Source: Steinernema hermaphroditum (lineage: Eukaryota; Nematoda; Chromadorea; Rhabditida; Steinernematidae). From it: a stretch of 64,000 nucleotides of DNA. The notes beneath the pieces were generated by a model, which was not told where the DNA came from, did no database searches, and was given only the letters and a program-made list of their open reading frames with translations. Of this stretch, positions 32,657-42,760 are shown piece by piece (position 1 is the first letter of the stretch; every line of letters starts with the position of its first letter). The stretch is taken from positions 372,001 through 436,000 of the forward strand of contig CM059621.1 in NCBI GenBank assembly GCA_030435675.1, in the 5' to 3' direction. The translations under genes and the position numbers were made by a program.

Positions 32657-32928
32657 TAGGGATGCACCGGAACGGAAACCGGAAAGAACCGGAATCAGTC
32701 AGAAGGTCCGGGGTTCGAATCCACCCGCGAGCAAAACTTTTTTATTTCCGTATTTTCTTGACATAGCATTCTGAAAACTGTTTCACTTTCTGATTCTATG
32801 TAGGCAAAATTTAAATATGCGGAAAAATGTGCGGAAGAAGTATATAAAAAAAGCCTGAGGGCGGATTTGAACCCCGGACCTTCTGACTGATTCCGGTTCG
32901 TTCCGGTTTCCGTTCCGGTGCATCCCTA
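32657..32928. mobile_element. hAT-like MITE with B-box-bearing inverted arms
   Basis: This 272-bp palindromic element starts TAGGGATGCACCGGAACGG and ends with the exact complement CCGTTCCGGTGCATCCCTA. Arms of about 75 bp are nearly identical. It is flanked by the 8-bp duplication ATAGGCAC (32649-32656) / ATAGGCAT (32929-32936). An 8-bp duplication with a TAGGG-type terminus is the signature of hAT transposons. Each arm also contains a pol III B-box-like sequence: GGTTCGAATCC on the left and GGTTCAAATCC in the complement on the right. There is no coding capacity. Confidence 0.85.
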
Positions 32929-32936
32929 ATAGGCAT

Positions 32937-33322
32937 TGGGATTGGTAAGAGATACAGACATGGATCTGCAGCGTGTCCTTTTTTTCTAGCAAAATTTCGT
33001 TTCATTTCCAGCCACAGCGAAACTTTCCACGATTAAGGAAGCTTGCTTCTGTTTTCGATTTATTATTATATAATTACATGACTAGTCTTTTGAGAACAAA
33101 AGCTTTCGGCAGGTGAGGTCGATATGTTTATCAGCCATAATCGCTTTCCCAGTATAGGACTATGGTTTAGCGGGTTGTGGGCTGTTCGTTGTCAGGGGAA
33201 CCTGTGGGTGTAACCAGTTTAGATTCTTTATATACCCACCTGCATTTCCCTGCGATTCTGTTGAATTTAACAGGTTTTTCACAATTCGATTCCTCCTGTA
33301 CAAAGCAAACAGTAATTATCAG
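32937..33322 (+). promoter_or_regulatory. Upstream region of chemoreceptor, tandem-duplicated
   Basis: From about 33004 this matches the sequence upstream of the next receptor (34480-34758) in order. Shared blocks are GTTTTCGAT.TATTA, CATAATCGC, GGGTTGTGGGC, CGTTGTCAGGGGAAC.TGTGGG, AACCAGT and a TATA-like CTTTATA. The strongest block, at about 33171-33230, lies 90-150 bp before the ATG and is a candidate shared cis-element. Confidence 0.5.
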
Positions 33323-34282
33323 ATGCACGCCGATGACGTTAACAAATTCCTGTCCTATTTCCTCACTGCAATATCGTATTCCTTCGCCATTCCCTTCTTC
33401 TACATAGTCATCTTCAAGTCACCACCCTCGATACGTGTCTACAAAAGTACGATTCTGAATCTGGCCCTTTGGGACATCATCGCTATGGGCAGCTACACCA
33501 TTTTCCTTCAGCCTGTGTACACGCTTCTCCCAAACAAGTCATGCGCCAGATTCGTCGGCTTGGTCTCATATTTTGGAATTGAAACGAATGTTGCTGTGAT
33601 GTATCTAACAGTGATAAGCGGACAAAATGCCATTGTGGCCATCATAATTTGCTTCTTCTACCGCTACGATCAGATGAGCTGTTTGAACAAGAGAAGCTTC
33701 ATGGAATCCTGGAAAGGGATCCTGCTCTGTGTCGTCTTACATGTCACTATCTCCATGTTCTCCGCTGGCCTAGCTTACGTATTTCTCTTAGGTGGCGAAA
33801 TGACTGAAAATAATGGGACATTCCTGCTGTGCTATCATGATGATATTTACCATATTGTGAAGACTGTAGCTCTCGTAGCTTTGATCAGCCTGGTCGCTCA
33901 ATCTATCATGTTTGTAGGGTTGCCTTCCATAACCATTAGACGGCTGCGTTCCCAGAAGGCAATGATGAATAAGCGTACTTATCGACTTCAGCAGCTGCTG
34001 ACGATCAATTTGGTCATTCTTCTCATTTTTCCAATCGTCTTCGATGTGATTCCCTTCTGTTCATTCTGCTATGCGGTCTACACCAAATCTGAATCCCTCT
34101 ATTTTTGGGTTTCTCTTATCGGACACACTCCAGCTGGAGACGTCATACTCACCTTTGCGACTACGCTTTGTTTTGTCACTCCCTATCGAGAAGCCGTAAA
34201 GAAGATACTTTGGAAGAGGAATACTGTAACGCCTGTTACTGTTGCATGTTGTTCTGCTGTCTCTGCTAAGAGCTCATCATGA
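33323..34282 (+). CDS. Seven-transmembrane chemoreceptor, tandem copy A
   Basis: This is an intronless 319-residue receptor starting MHADDVNKFLSYFLTAISYS. About seven membrane segments are visible. Extracellular cysteines lie in NKSCARFVG and TFLLCYHDD. FFYRYDQM lies at the TM3-4 boundary, a TYRLQQLLTINLVILL block leads into TM6, and TM7 is followed by FVTPYREAVKKI. It is roughly 85-90% identical by eye to the next gene and about half identical to the minus-strand receptor at 13446. It is presumably an odorant or pheromone receptor of ciliated sensory neurons. The Str superfamily is clear; the exact family letter is not. An AATAAA lies directly after the stop (34287). Confidence 0.9.
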   Translation: MHADDVNKFLSYFLTAISYSFAIPFFYIVIFKSPPSIRVYKSTILNLALWDIIAMGSYTIFLQPVYTLLPNKSCARFVGLVSYFGIETNVAVMYLTVISGQNAIVAIIICFFYRYDQMSCLNKRSFMESWKGILLCVVLHVTISMFSAGLAYVFLLGGEMTENNGTFLLCYHDDIYHIVKTVALVALISLVAQSIMFVGLPSITIRRLRSQKAMMNKRTYRLQQLLTINLVILLIFPIVFDVIPFCSFCYAVYTKSESLYFWVSLIGHTPAGDVILTFATTLCFVTPYREAVKKILWKRNTVTPVTVACCSAVSAKSSS

Positions 34283-34479
34283 GATTCAATAAAACCGTCA
34301 AAATCACTCTCATGTTTAGCAAACGTGTCACTGCATCACGATATATAGACAATAGCGATACTGTTATTATGCACCGGTTTCCGCGAAAATGGTAAAGGTC
34401 GGCTATGGTATTGGCAGTGAGAAATATATCGATGTATGTGCATCTTGTCCTTCTTCTTATAGCGAAGTTCCTGTTCATT

Positions 34480-34758
34480 TCCGTCCACAGCAAAACATCC
34501 GACGATTTCGGGAACTTCCTTTTGTTTTCGATCTATTAACATATAATAAATTGACTAAGCTTTTCAAAACAATAGCTAGTGGCTGTCCGTGTGCTCATCG
34601 ACCATAATCGCCTTAGGACTACAATTAGTGGGTTGTGGGCAGGCCGTTGTCAGGGGAACTTGTGGGCGGAACCAGTCGAGATGCTTTATAAAGATTTTGT
34701 TGAATTCCTGTTTTCCACAGCTTGATTGATCCTTAACAGAGCGTGCCGTAGTTATCAG
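34480..34758 (+). promoter_or_regulatory. Upstream region of chemoreceptor, second tandem copy
   Basis: This is the counterpart of 33004-33322. It contains AGTGGGTTGTGGGC, GCCGTTGTCAGGGGAACTTG, GGAACCAGT and GCTTTATAAAG. The pair defines a tandem duplication unit of about 1.5 kb including promoter, gene and poly(A) site. Confidence 0.5.
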
Positions 34759-35709
34759 ATGTCCCCCGACAAGTTCCTTTCCTATGTCCTCACTGGAATA
34801 TCCTACTCTTTCGCCATTCCCTTCTTCTACATAGTTATCTTTAAGTCACCACCTTCGATACGTGTCTACCGATGCACAATACTGAATCTGGCCCTTTGGG
34901 ACATCATCGCTATGGGCAGCTACACCATTTTTCTTCAGCCTGTGTACACGCTTCTCCCAAACAAGTCATGCGCCAGATTCGTCGGCTTGGTGTCATATTT
35001 TGGAATTGAAACGAATATTGGTGTGATGTTTCTAACGGTGATAAGCGGACAAAATGCCATTGTAGCTATAATTATTTGCTTCTTCTGCCGCTACGATCAG
35101 ATGAGGTGTCTGAACAGGACCAGCTTCATGGCATCCTGGAAAGGGATCCTGCTCTGTGTCGTCTTACACGTCACTATCTCTATGTTCTCGGCTGGCCTAA
35201 CCTATGTATTTCTCTTTGGTGGCGAAATGACTGAAAATAATGGGACATTCCTGCTGTGCTATCATGATGATATTTATCATATTGTAAAGATCGTAGCTCT
35301 CTTAGCTTTGATCAGTTTGATCGCTCAATGTGTCATGTTTGTAGCCTTAGCTTCCATGACCATTAGACGCTTGCGTTCCCAGAAGGCATCAATGAATAAT
35401 CGTACCTATCGACTGCAGCAGCTGCTGACGATCAATTTGGTCATTCTTCTCATTTTTCCAATCGTCTTCGATGTGATTCCTTTCTGTTCATTCTGCTATG
35501 CTGTCTACACCAAATCTGATTCTCTCTACTTTTGGGTTTCTCTTATCGGACACACTCCATTTGGAGACGTCATACTCACCTTTGCGACAACGCTTTGTTT
35601 CGTTACACCATATCGACAAGCCGTAAAGAAGATGTTGTGGAAGAGAAATTATGTAATACCTGTTACCGTTGCTAATCGTTCTGTAGCCTCTGCTAAAAGT
35701 TTGTCGTGA
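34759..35709 (+). CDS. Seven-transmembrane chemoreceptor, tandem copy B
   Basis: This is an intronless 316-residue paralogue of the preceding receptor, starting MSPDKFLSYVLTGISYSFAI. The same Cys pair, TM3-4 motif (FFCRYDQM, with Tyr replaced by Cys), TYRLQQLLTINLV block and FVTPYRQAVKKM tail are present. The start was chosen at the ATG matching the MSPD start of the 13446-14381 receptor; an upstream in-frame TTG is not a credible start. The C-terminal tail differs most from copy A. An AATAAA follows at about 35715. High identity with intact frames in both suggests recent duplication with both copies functional. Confidence 0.9.
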   Translation: MSPDKFLSYVLTGISYSFAIPFFYIVIFKSPPSIRVYRCTILNLALWDIIAMGSYTIFLQPVYTLLPNKSCARFVGLVSYFGIETNIGVMFLTVISGQNAIVAIIICFFCRYDQMRCLNRTSFMASWKGILLCVVLHVTISMFSAGLTYVFLFGGEMTENNGTFLLCYHDDIYHIVKIVALLALISLIAQCVMFVALASMTIRRLRSQKASMNNRTYRLQQLLTINLVILLIFPIVFDVIPFCSFCYAVYTKSDSLYFWVSLIGHTPFGDVILTFATTLCFVTPYRQAVKKMLWKRNYVIPVTVANRSVASAKSLS

Positions 35710-36243
35710 GAATCAATAAAGGCTTCAAAATCACTCTTATGCTTTGTAAGCGCACTACTTGTTTACATGCAATTGAACTTTGAATTGAATCAAGGTTTCG
35801 TTGTGCGAGTTATTGATGACAAACAGACCTATCCGGAGGTCTAGACGTTGAGTGTCAGGGATGCCGACAGTAAACGTAAACAGACAGAAGGTTTCATACA
35901 AAAAGTCAATGTAACTACAGCATAAAGCATAACATGAGAACGAGAACTGGCCTCATATAGACAGGACAACAAGTTTTTGTACACAAAAACATGATATTTT
36001 CGAGTTTTAATTTCGATTTTAGTGTCGTGAATCGGTGGTAATACGTCATGTAGGACACCTCATTGTGGCACAAAGAGAGCAAATATCACAATATAGTTGC
36101 TGATCACCCTGTTCTTTTGGCACAGAAGTGGTGGGGTTGAGTTCAGCAATCGAAACTACCGACGAATCCAACGACATCAGACAGCAACCAGCATTGGACA
36201 GTAACTGATAGCTGTAATCTTATATGAATTTGCTTTCCCACAC
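35710..36243. other. Intergenic region
   Basis: Receptor 3' end and AT-rich sequence. No gene or clear repeat was recognised. Confidence 0.5.
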
Positions 36244-36246
36244 TAA

Positions 36247-36582
36247 CAAGGGACCCTCACAAACTGTCCCACGCCGATTGAAACGAAATTTGTACAGAAA
36301 TTTGTACATGTATCGATGTACCTCGGGCATCTCCTTCGTTGCTACTTCTCTTCTTATTGTTTTTCACGGTTTGGAACTGTATAGAATGATGAGTGCCGGT
36401 ACTCCCCAGGGAAGTCGTGGCAGGACCCATATCGCAATAGTACAAACTTTCTAACTTCGTTTAGGTACTCTAGTACCCCTATATGCACATAATATTCTGG
36501 GGTTTTCTTGTTCCCGTGAAGGCCTATCATACTGCACAAACTTCATTTCAATCGGCGTGGGACACTTTGTGAGGGTCCCTTG
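36247..36582. mobile_element. MITE with CAAGGG termini and TAA target duplication
   Basis: The 336-bp element starts CAAGGGACCCTCACAAACTG and ends in the complement (GTTTG replaced by CTTTG in one arm) ...GAGGGTCCCTTG. Arms of about 40 bp continue through TCCCACGCCGATTGAAA. It is flanked by TAA on both sides (36244-36246 and 36583-36585). It is closely related to the element at 63389-63665 and shares its terminal hexamer with 52886-53384. Termini and 3-bp TWA duplication fit PIF/Harbinger-type elements. No transposase is present. Confidence 0.85.
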
Positions 36583-36585
36583 TAA

Positions 36586-37498
36586 GAGGCAAATAGTCCT
36601 GCGGGCGGTAAGACACTACCAGAAGCAAGCACGCATGGAGTCGGGTGGACACACCAATAGCCTACGGACGACAGGCGCTCAAACAATCAGTATTACATAT
36701 TTAAGTTTATCCCAGTAAAACGAATGGATAGCCTAGCCGTCCCAAAGGCGCGGTGGTATCGAATCGGACGCTTCTCTACTTTCTGTAAAGATTCTTATGG
36801 GCGTGCTACGTTTATAATCAGTCGAAGTCGGATCGATAGTTCTATGAAACCGATCCCTTGGGGACGGAATAAACACACAGACAGGCCGATGGATCCATCC
36901 ATTCTCCGTTTAAATAATGTAGTTGATATCCCTCGTTTGAGAAGAATGTTGTGAGGGCCGACGATCATCAAAGGAACTGTACATATGCTTACGGTTTAGG
37001 CCACAAAGTCTTTCGCGAGTTGCTTTAAGAACCCAAAGGAAAAACGGGAAGAAAGCCTTACTTAATCTAACAAAATTAACTTTGAACCGTGCCCAAGAAA
37101 AAGTGCTGTAAAATGATCTAATTATTCGGCGGACTCATTTGGATCACTGCCATCCGTCGGGCACGAATCCACATTTCGGCATCACTGTATCCATATTCAG
37201 TTTTACATATGTACAATTAAAAAAACTGTAATTGCAGAATTTCCTCATCAATACGCTTTGAATGCATAACGCATTCGGATGATCACGCCCAGAGTTGTAC
37301 GATTTGTCACCTGTCCTTCCAGTCTGGGATAGAGGATGACTAAGCATGGGCATCTACTGCCATTCGATCACAGAGTGCTTCGATCGGGCGGTGACTTCAT
37401 ATCTGGCTGCGGGAGAAAGGACCTTCCTCATACTGTGCGGTTGCTCTTTCGCATCGGACTATGCTACTCCTATAATAACTTAGTTATTTTCAGCAGAG
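36586..37498. other. Intergenic region
   Basis: No gene was recognised. The right end (from about 37316) includes the first, partial copy of the upstream block repeated at 37833 and 38540 (GGGATAGAGGATGACTAAG). Confidence 0.45.
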
Positions 37499-37681
37499 AT
37501 GTACTTCATTGCCGTCCTCTGCCTCATCGCCTTTCCCTTTCTCGTCGTGTATCTCGTCTACACCGTCATCAACCTTGTCCATCTCATCTGCGATGATTGT
37601 TTTCCGAAGAGGCGCGACGCCGTTGCACCCGTTGATGGCAACTTCTCGATGCCCACTTTCGCTTTCGTTGATAACGTTTAA
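37499..37681 (+). CDS. Single-pass membrane microprotein, copy 1 (60 aa)
   Basis: The ATG follows an acceptor-like TTATTTTCAG|CAGAG, suggesting a trans-spliced leader. The product has an N-terminal membrane segment (MYFIAVLCLIAFPFLVVYLV) continuing into VYTVINLVHLICDDC, then a basic KRRD stretch and a short polar tail. It is clearly paralogous to copy 2 at 38118: the F-P-F-L-V-x-Y-L-x-Y-x-V-I-x-L-V pattern is shared. No known family is recognised. Conservation of frame, start, acceptor and hydrophobic pattern between the two diverged copies argues that both are real. Confidence 0.65.
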   Translation: MYFIAVLCLIAFPFLVVYLVYTVINLVHLICDDCFPKRRDAVAPVDGNFSMPTFAFVDNV

Positions 37682-37832
37682 AGGCAAGAAGATGGGAGCA
37701 ATGTAACCTGCTTCTATCCATGTGATACTACTTATTGTTCAAAGATACAAGCCTTCAAATACAGTGCTAACTGCTGGATTTGCTAGGTCTCATAATCTCA
37801 TTACTTGTATATTGTACTGTCGAAGATAAACA

Positions 37833-37930
37833 GAAGTCATCGATGATCACTTTCCCAGACGAATGATTTCTCCATCACCCAGACGGCCACGGATAAAGGA
37901 TGACTAAGAGGTGACACGTAAGGCCGGCGC
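37833..37930 (+). promoter_or_regulatory. Upstream block of microprotein copy 2, triplicated in cis
   Basis: The block ATCGATGATCACTTTCCCAG, then CATCACCCAGACGGCC, GGATAA.GGATGACTA and GAGGTGACAC, recurs at 38540-38607 plus 38975-39000, where it is split by an insertion. A partial version occurs near 37316-37345. It lies about 190 bp before the acceptor of the 38118 gene. It could be a shared control region or simply part of the duplicated unit. Confidence 0.45.
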
Positions 37931-38117
37931 GGACAGTTCCACACCGCATCCACAGCCTCTGCGATCATTCCACTGTCAGAGGTGTTTGAGGTGTTTCCAC
38001 AAGTTATGCACGAAGCCTCAGATCTCCCTGCGGGAGAAAAGACCTTCCAAAGACTTGTGGTTGTCTTATCGTGTCCGACTGTGTTTCTTATAATGAATGA
38101 AGCACATTTCAGTGAAA

Positions 38118-38309
38118 ATGCACTTCGTTGTCGGGATTTGCCTCGTGCTCCTTCCCTTTCTCGTCGCCTATCTCATCTACTACGTTATTGACCTCGTCTA
38201 TCTCATGTGTGTTGAGTCTTGTGCTAAGAAAGGCGACACCAAGGCACCTGCTGAACTCAGCTTCTCGAACCCCAACTTCAAAAAGGACGCTTGCGACGAA
38301 GACGTTTGA
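38118..38309 (+). CDS. Single-pass membrane microprotein, copy 2 (63 aa)
   Basis: The ATG follows CACATTTCAG|TGAAA, again a likely trans-splice acceptor. The product starts MHFVVGICLVLLPFLVAYLI and continues YYVIDLVYLMC, then a Cys/Lys segment (ESCAKKGD) and an acidic tail ending in DEDV. It aligns without gaps to copy 1 over the first 35 residues. Topology is one membrane span with a polar C-terminus; an uncleaved signal anchor is likely. Function unknown. Confidence 0.65.
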   Translation: MHFVVGICLVLLPFLVAYLIYYVIDLVYLMCVESCAKKGDTKAPAELSFSNPNFKKDACDEDV

Positions 38310-38615
38310 AAAAGGCAAGATGAAGAGAGCAATGTAACGTGCATCCATAATTGTAATACTGTTTGCGAATGAGGAATGAATAGTCATATATTGTAGTCGT
38401 ATGTGTACTATAGGGCTACCCATAAGTCATGTGCACAGATTCACAGAAGATGGCAATGCTTTGAATACAGTACAAGGAGTTGGGATTATTAGGTTTTCTA
38501 GTCACACTTGCATGTTGTACTACTAAAGGGAAATAAAAAGCATCGATGATCACTTTCCCAGCCTGCTGATTTCTTTATCACCCAGACGGCCTAGGGATAA
38601 GGGATGACTATGAGG

Positions 38616-38974
38616 CAGAGATGGGAACTGAGCCGGAGCCGTGCCCGAGCCGGCTCGGACCACCCGCCTCAGCTCGGCTCGTGAAACCCGAGCCGGCCCG
38701 GCTCGAGTTGGCTCCGAGCCGAACCCGTGCCGGGGCCGGCCATATATACCAGGGAAAATTTCGACCGTTCGCGGGGAGCGGTAACAGACGACGAGAGAAA
38801 ACCGGATGCCTGTGGCTTCGCCGCTGTATGACAATTGTCTCTCGTCGTCTGCGCTCTTATTACCGATCCCCACGAACGGTTGAAATTTTCCCTAGTATAT
38901 ATGGCTGGGTCCCGGCACCGGCTCCGGCTCGGCTCGAGTCAACCCGAGCCGGGTCGGATTGCGAAATCGGCTCG
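38616..38974. mobile_element. GCCGG-rich palindromic insertion with 8-bp target duplication
   Basis: The 359-bp element starts CAGAGATGGGAACTGAGCCG and is flanked by CTATGAGG on both sides (38608-38615 and 38975-38982). The homologous, uninterrupted site exists at 37903-37915 (GACTAAGAGGTGACAC), giving direct empty-site evidence. Internally it is a palindrome: GGGAAAATTTCGACCGTTCG at about 38752 faces CGAACGGTTGAAATTTTCCC at about 38872. An 8-bp duplication and a CAGAGATGGG terminus fit hAT. The right end lacks the CAGAGATGGG complement, so that terminus is degraded or different. Confidence 0.75.
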
Positions 38975-39000
38975 CTATGAGGTGACACATAATACCGGCG

Positions 39001-41610
39001 GGGACATCGAAAGATCTCTCCAGAGCAAAGCGAATCATTCCAATGGCCGAAGTCGTCTTCTCAAGAAATGGACGCTTTACTACTGTGATTCTGAGCCGAA
39101 GTCCACCTTCCGTGTGGCCATCTACGAAGTCTTCGCAGTTTCAGCGTATGTTATATCGGATTTTATTCAACAGGCCCTCGAGCCCTATTAAGCATACCAT
39201 GTGTAGGTCGAACTTCATCCGAAATTCCATCTTCTAGAGTCCGCATATGCCATAATACGTTTCCTGAAAGTGTCCACGATCACCGCTGGGATGTCAATGA
39301 TGATCTTGTTCCAGACCTCATTCAGAGTGACATTCAGAGGATTGGTCAGCCTTTCATCAAAAGAGACACACCCTCTTCATCGGAGTGGACGAGAGTTCGG
39401 GATCGAGTGCCCGTTTGAATTCGAGTACTGATTTTCATGTTCGAGTACCCGAATTTTCGGGTTCGGACACTGAACTATTTTCTCTAAATGATGTGACAGA
39501 TTAAGGAAATCGTTCATAGAAGGAAACATCCTCTATTGTCTTCTCATAGTCATGAATCGAGTATGTTTTGGTCGGTGCAGAGCTCATTAAATGTCCGTCG
39601 CCATTACACAAAACTTCTTGTCGCTGAGCCAATTGGCGCCAGCTTAACTAACGCTTTAAACGCGAAACCGATCTTAGCGCTTGTCGGCGGTTTGTTTAAA
39701 ATTCATTCCGCCGTTGCCAAGATCAATCAGCCGTGTTTTCGCGTTTCATCTGCTGGAGTTTAATGAAATCGAATGCGGCCGGAAATCAAGTTGACCACTC
39801 GTGCCTATTACTCACTCCCACCGCATTTAATGAGATCATGATGACATTAGAGACCACCATCTAGTCATAGTTCTTGAACCTTAGTGTTTACACTCTGGAC
39901 TTGAAGGTCTTCATTTTCTGCAGAGCCCATCAGGAACATAGTTACCGTGTTCTAATGGTCGTTCTTATGCTAATCGCCGACAAAAAGCGCATTTTGAGAA
40001 CTCGTTCACGTCAGCTGTTGGCGGTGATTAGCATCTCGGGCATTAGGTGTGCGGCGCGGCCGGATGCACCCACCCACGGACCCCGAAAACAACTACGTGC
40101 TTTTTCAGAGACGCCCGCCAGGATTGGCGGTCTTTGAACCCAGTGATAAACTCTTCTGTTTGCTTAAGCCTATCCGGTGGTGACCGATCGGATTTTCCGG
40201 TGTTCGGGAATGCTATGCTATCTCATTTTATTGCTGGATTGCCTAAGTTCGCCATGTTTATCGATGACCAAGTATAGCAACCTCTCTTAAAATCATCCCT
40301 GTCTTGATCATGAGATATGAGGTGACTACCATACATCCCAATCTCTTACCTACTCGCCATTCCAAGGAATCCTTTCATAGTGTAACCAGCGATGCGTCCT
40401 AGTTATAAATTGTACTGGTGTAGCCAATCTAAGTTGTCGATAAATCAAAGGAAAATTGGATCCTCGTTGAAATTCTATCATTCGAAGGGTGGCATAATTT
40501 TAGAGCCCTATGTTTATTGGAGATAAGCATGATGCAGAGTACGGATTCGGTATGTTAAGCGATATGTATTTGGATTCAAAATTTAAGATAATTTAGTGAA
40601 AGATTTTGTCATTCTACGCTTTGAAACGCTTCATGTTGGCTTAATGATTCATTTCATTAATTTTTTATATTTAGCATCTTCATAAATCGGTATTTCTGAA
40701 CATAATTACAGCAAGCCAGGATCAAATTTTTACACATGTCGAGGGGATCTTTTGGGAAGGAATGATCCTTGATTCTTTAACCATCAACACTCTTTTCGCC
40801 TTGCTCCTCTCGAAGAGTCCGAGCCTCGAGCCTTCTGGCTCTAACCGGCTCGTTAAGGTTTCGAGCAGAGTACTTTTGTGATAAAGTGGTTCCTGAGCGG
40901 CCGGTTCAAATTGACCCGAGGCGGTCTCGAAATTCTAATTCAAAGTCCAACAGGACTCAGTTTTGAGTCGAGTTTTCTCAAAGAGTCAAAAGTCCGAACC
41001 GAGCCAATGCGCCTGCATCAAAAATTCGTCGTTCTCGGAACAATTGCGAAAACACAAAGATTTTTCATTTGTTCTCTATGTTAAATACATGTTGAGAAGA
41101 CTTTGCACTGTTTTCATTGAAAATTTGACCCTAGGGAAACGGATGCTGTTTATAGATCGAACCAATAAGCATATTAATCATAGGGTGTTGAAAAATAGCA
41201 ACAAAACACATCACCTCTTTCCCTCCTTTAGTAACACCACCCTCAGACGCCGCGCCACGTATGCACTCCACATTCCTGCAATCGTCGTCTATCATCAATA
41301 AACGTAGTACCAATTTGTTGCAATTCCATTAATCCGCATATTAAATTCAATTGAAATACCCACTCCACTCCCAATTAGCCCTCATTTCCGCATTTTTTGT
41401 GACCGCCCTTTGTGCGCCGCGGCGCCACAGAAGCGCCGCTTCTTCTGTTTGCACAACGTCGTGATCCGTCCTCATATTGACAAATCGCTTTGTTTTCCAT
41501 ATGCTCCTGTCCAGGAGATAATAGCTGTCCTCAACGAGATAATCGATGGCGGCTCTTAGGGCCGCGACGCCGGATTACTTGTGAACGGGGTCACAGTCGT
41601 TCTTTTAGGA
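39001..41610. other. Gene-poor region downstream of the microprotein array
   Basis: No gene is supported. The third upstream copy of the microprotein unit (to about 39030) diverges within 60 bp and is not followed by a microprotein frame. Low-complexity GAGTACCCGAA.TTTCGGGTTC-type sequence occurs at 39395-39480. A GAGCC/CGGTC-rich stretch at 40805-40990 resembles decayed copies of the 38616 element. Confidence 0.4.
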
Positions 41611-41871
41611 ATGCGTATGTTCTTTTCTCTGTTCTGTCGCACTTTGATCCTTCTTATTGGTGGTACATCTAACCTGATCTTTACCATTCTTCAGAAGCGG
41701 AGCCCAACGACTAAAAGGTGGTTACGGTGGTTGAACGTATGGACTTTTTGGCTATGTTGTTTACAAGGTCTCATCACATTGGTACGAAAATGCGATATTT
41801 CCAAATTTTGGTACGAGCGAGTCTGTGAATTTCTTAAAATTGACAATCGTGACAAGAGCAGGCAATCATAG
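41611..41871 (+). CDS. Candidate 86-residue two-segment membrane protein
   Basis: The ATG follows an acceptor-like GTTCTTTTAG|GA. The product has one hydrophobic segment at its N-terminus (MRMFFSLFCRTLILLIGGTS) and a second in the middle (WLNVWTFWLCCLQGLITLV). These are separated by a basic loop (KRSPTTKRWLRW). It ends in a charged tail. Positive-inside distribution is plausible. No family is recognised, and an upstream exon is possible. Confidence 0.4.
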   Translation: MRMFFSLFCRTLILLIGGTSNLIFTILQKRSPTTKRWLRWLNVWTFWLCCLQGLITLVRKCDISKFWYERVCEFLKIDNRDKSRQS

Positions 41872-42141
41872 CGGCACCGCTGGATGAAAAAAGGTTCCAG
41901 CGCGGCGTGGGCATCGAAAGAATGGAACGTATGACGAATTCACAAATTATATTGGCCGCCAAATCAAATCGATTTGGTTTGGTCGACCGACGCGATTCAT
42001 AAGGGGAAATTTCCGTGAACCGATCATCAGCCCAAGTGCTTGTTCACAAACCCTCCGACGGAGTGGGCCGACGGATCAGTCAACGATCGGACGATGTCGG
42101 CTCACGTCGCTTCAAGTCGGAATAGGCTTAAGAAAAATTTC
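41872..42141. other. Short intergenic region
   Basis: A CCGAC/GTCGG-rich stretch at 41985-42125 resembles the decayed low-complexity repeats seen elsewhere. No gene. Confidence 0.4.
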
Positions 42142-42213
42142 TTCCGATGCCGGGAATCGAACCCGGGCCTTGCGGGTGAGAGCCGCAAATCCTAACCACT
42201 AGACCACATCGGA
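42142..42213 (-). tRNA. tRNA-Glu (anticodon CTC)
   Basis: The minus-strand cloverleaf has acceptor TCCGATG pairing with CATCGGA and discriminator A. The D-arm/A-box is TGGTCTAGTGGTTAGGA. The anticodon stem TTGCGG/CCGCAA surrounds the loop CTCTCAC, giving anticodon CTC for GAG codons. The T-arm is GCCCGGGTTCGATTCCCGGC. There is no intron, and all stems pair. Confidence 0.95.
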
Positions 42214-42760
42214 CACGATAGATTAGAAACGTGAAGGGAGTAATATGATCAGGGCGTTAGGAAAGACGCTGTCATCGTGCTGCAAATGCAAAATAAATTT
42301 GTAATTTTCAAATTTTGTTTTTTATTCGTTTATTTCAAACCTGAACATGTTCATATATTTCCTAGTAAATGTGCTCTTATATTTCAACCTGTTATTTTGG
42401 TTTTCCATCCTATTCGGTCAGAAAACCACATTGGCAGCGATTTCTTTCTTTTGTACTCCTGTTCCAAGAAACATTTCAGTCAGATTTATGGCCGCTTTCT
42501 TCGTGGTTTTCAAGTGCAGTTCTGCAAAAAGCACGCTTTTTACATACATCTGATATTTATGACCCAATTAAACGTTCACAAGTTCAACAATCGGCCCGCG
42601 CGCTTTTTTTGTCCCTTACGCGGGGAGGCGCCGACAGCTCGTATGATCGATGACCGGATTCGTGCAAATTTATGATCGAGTGAGTGACGATGGGTCCCAT
42701 GCGGCGAGCCTCGATTTGACCCTCCGCTGTTTCTTTTCGCGTCAGTCGCAAGGAAGCGCG
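42214..42760. other. Intergenic region
   Basis: A 132-codon frame at 42277-42675 is rich in aromatic residues from AT-rich sequence and has no recognisable domain. The last 150 bp become GC-rich before the candidate gene start at 42761. Confidence 0.4.
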
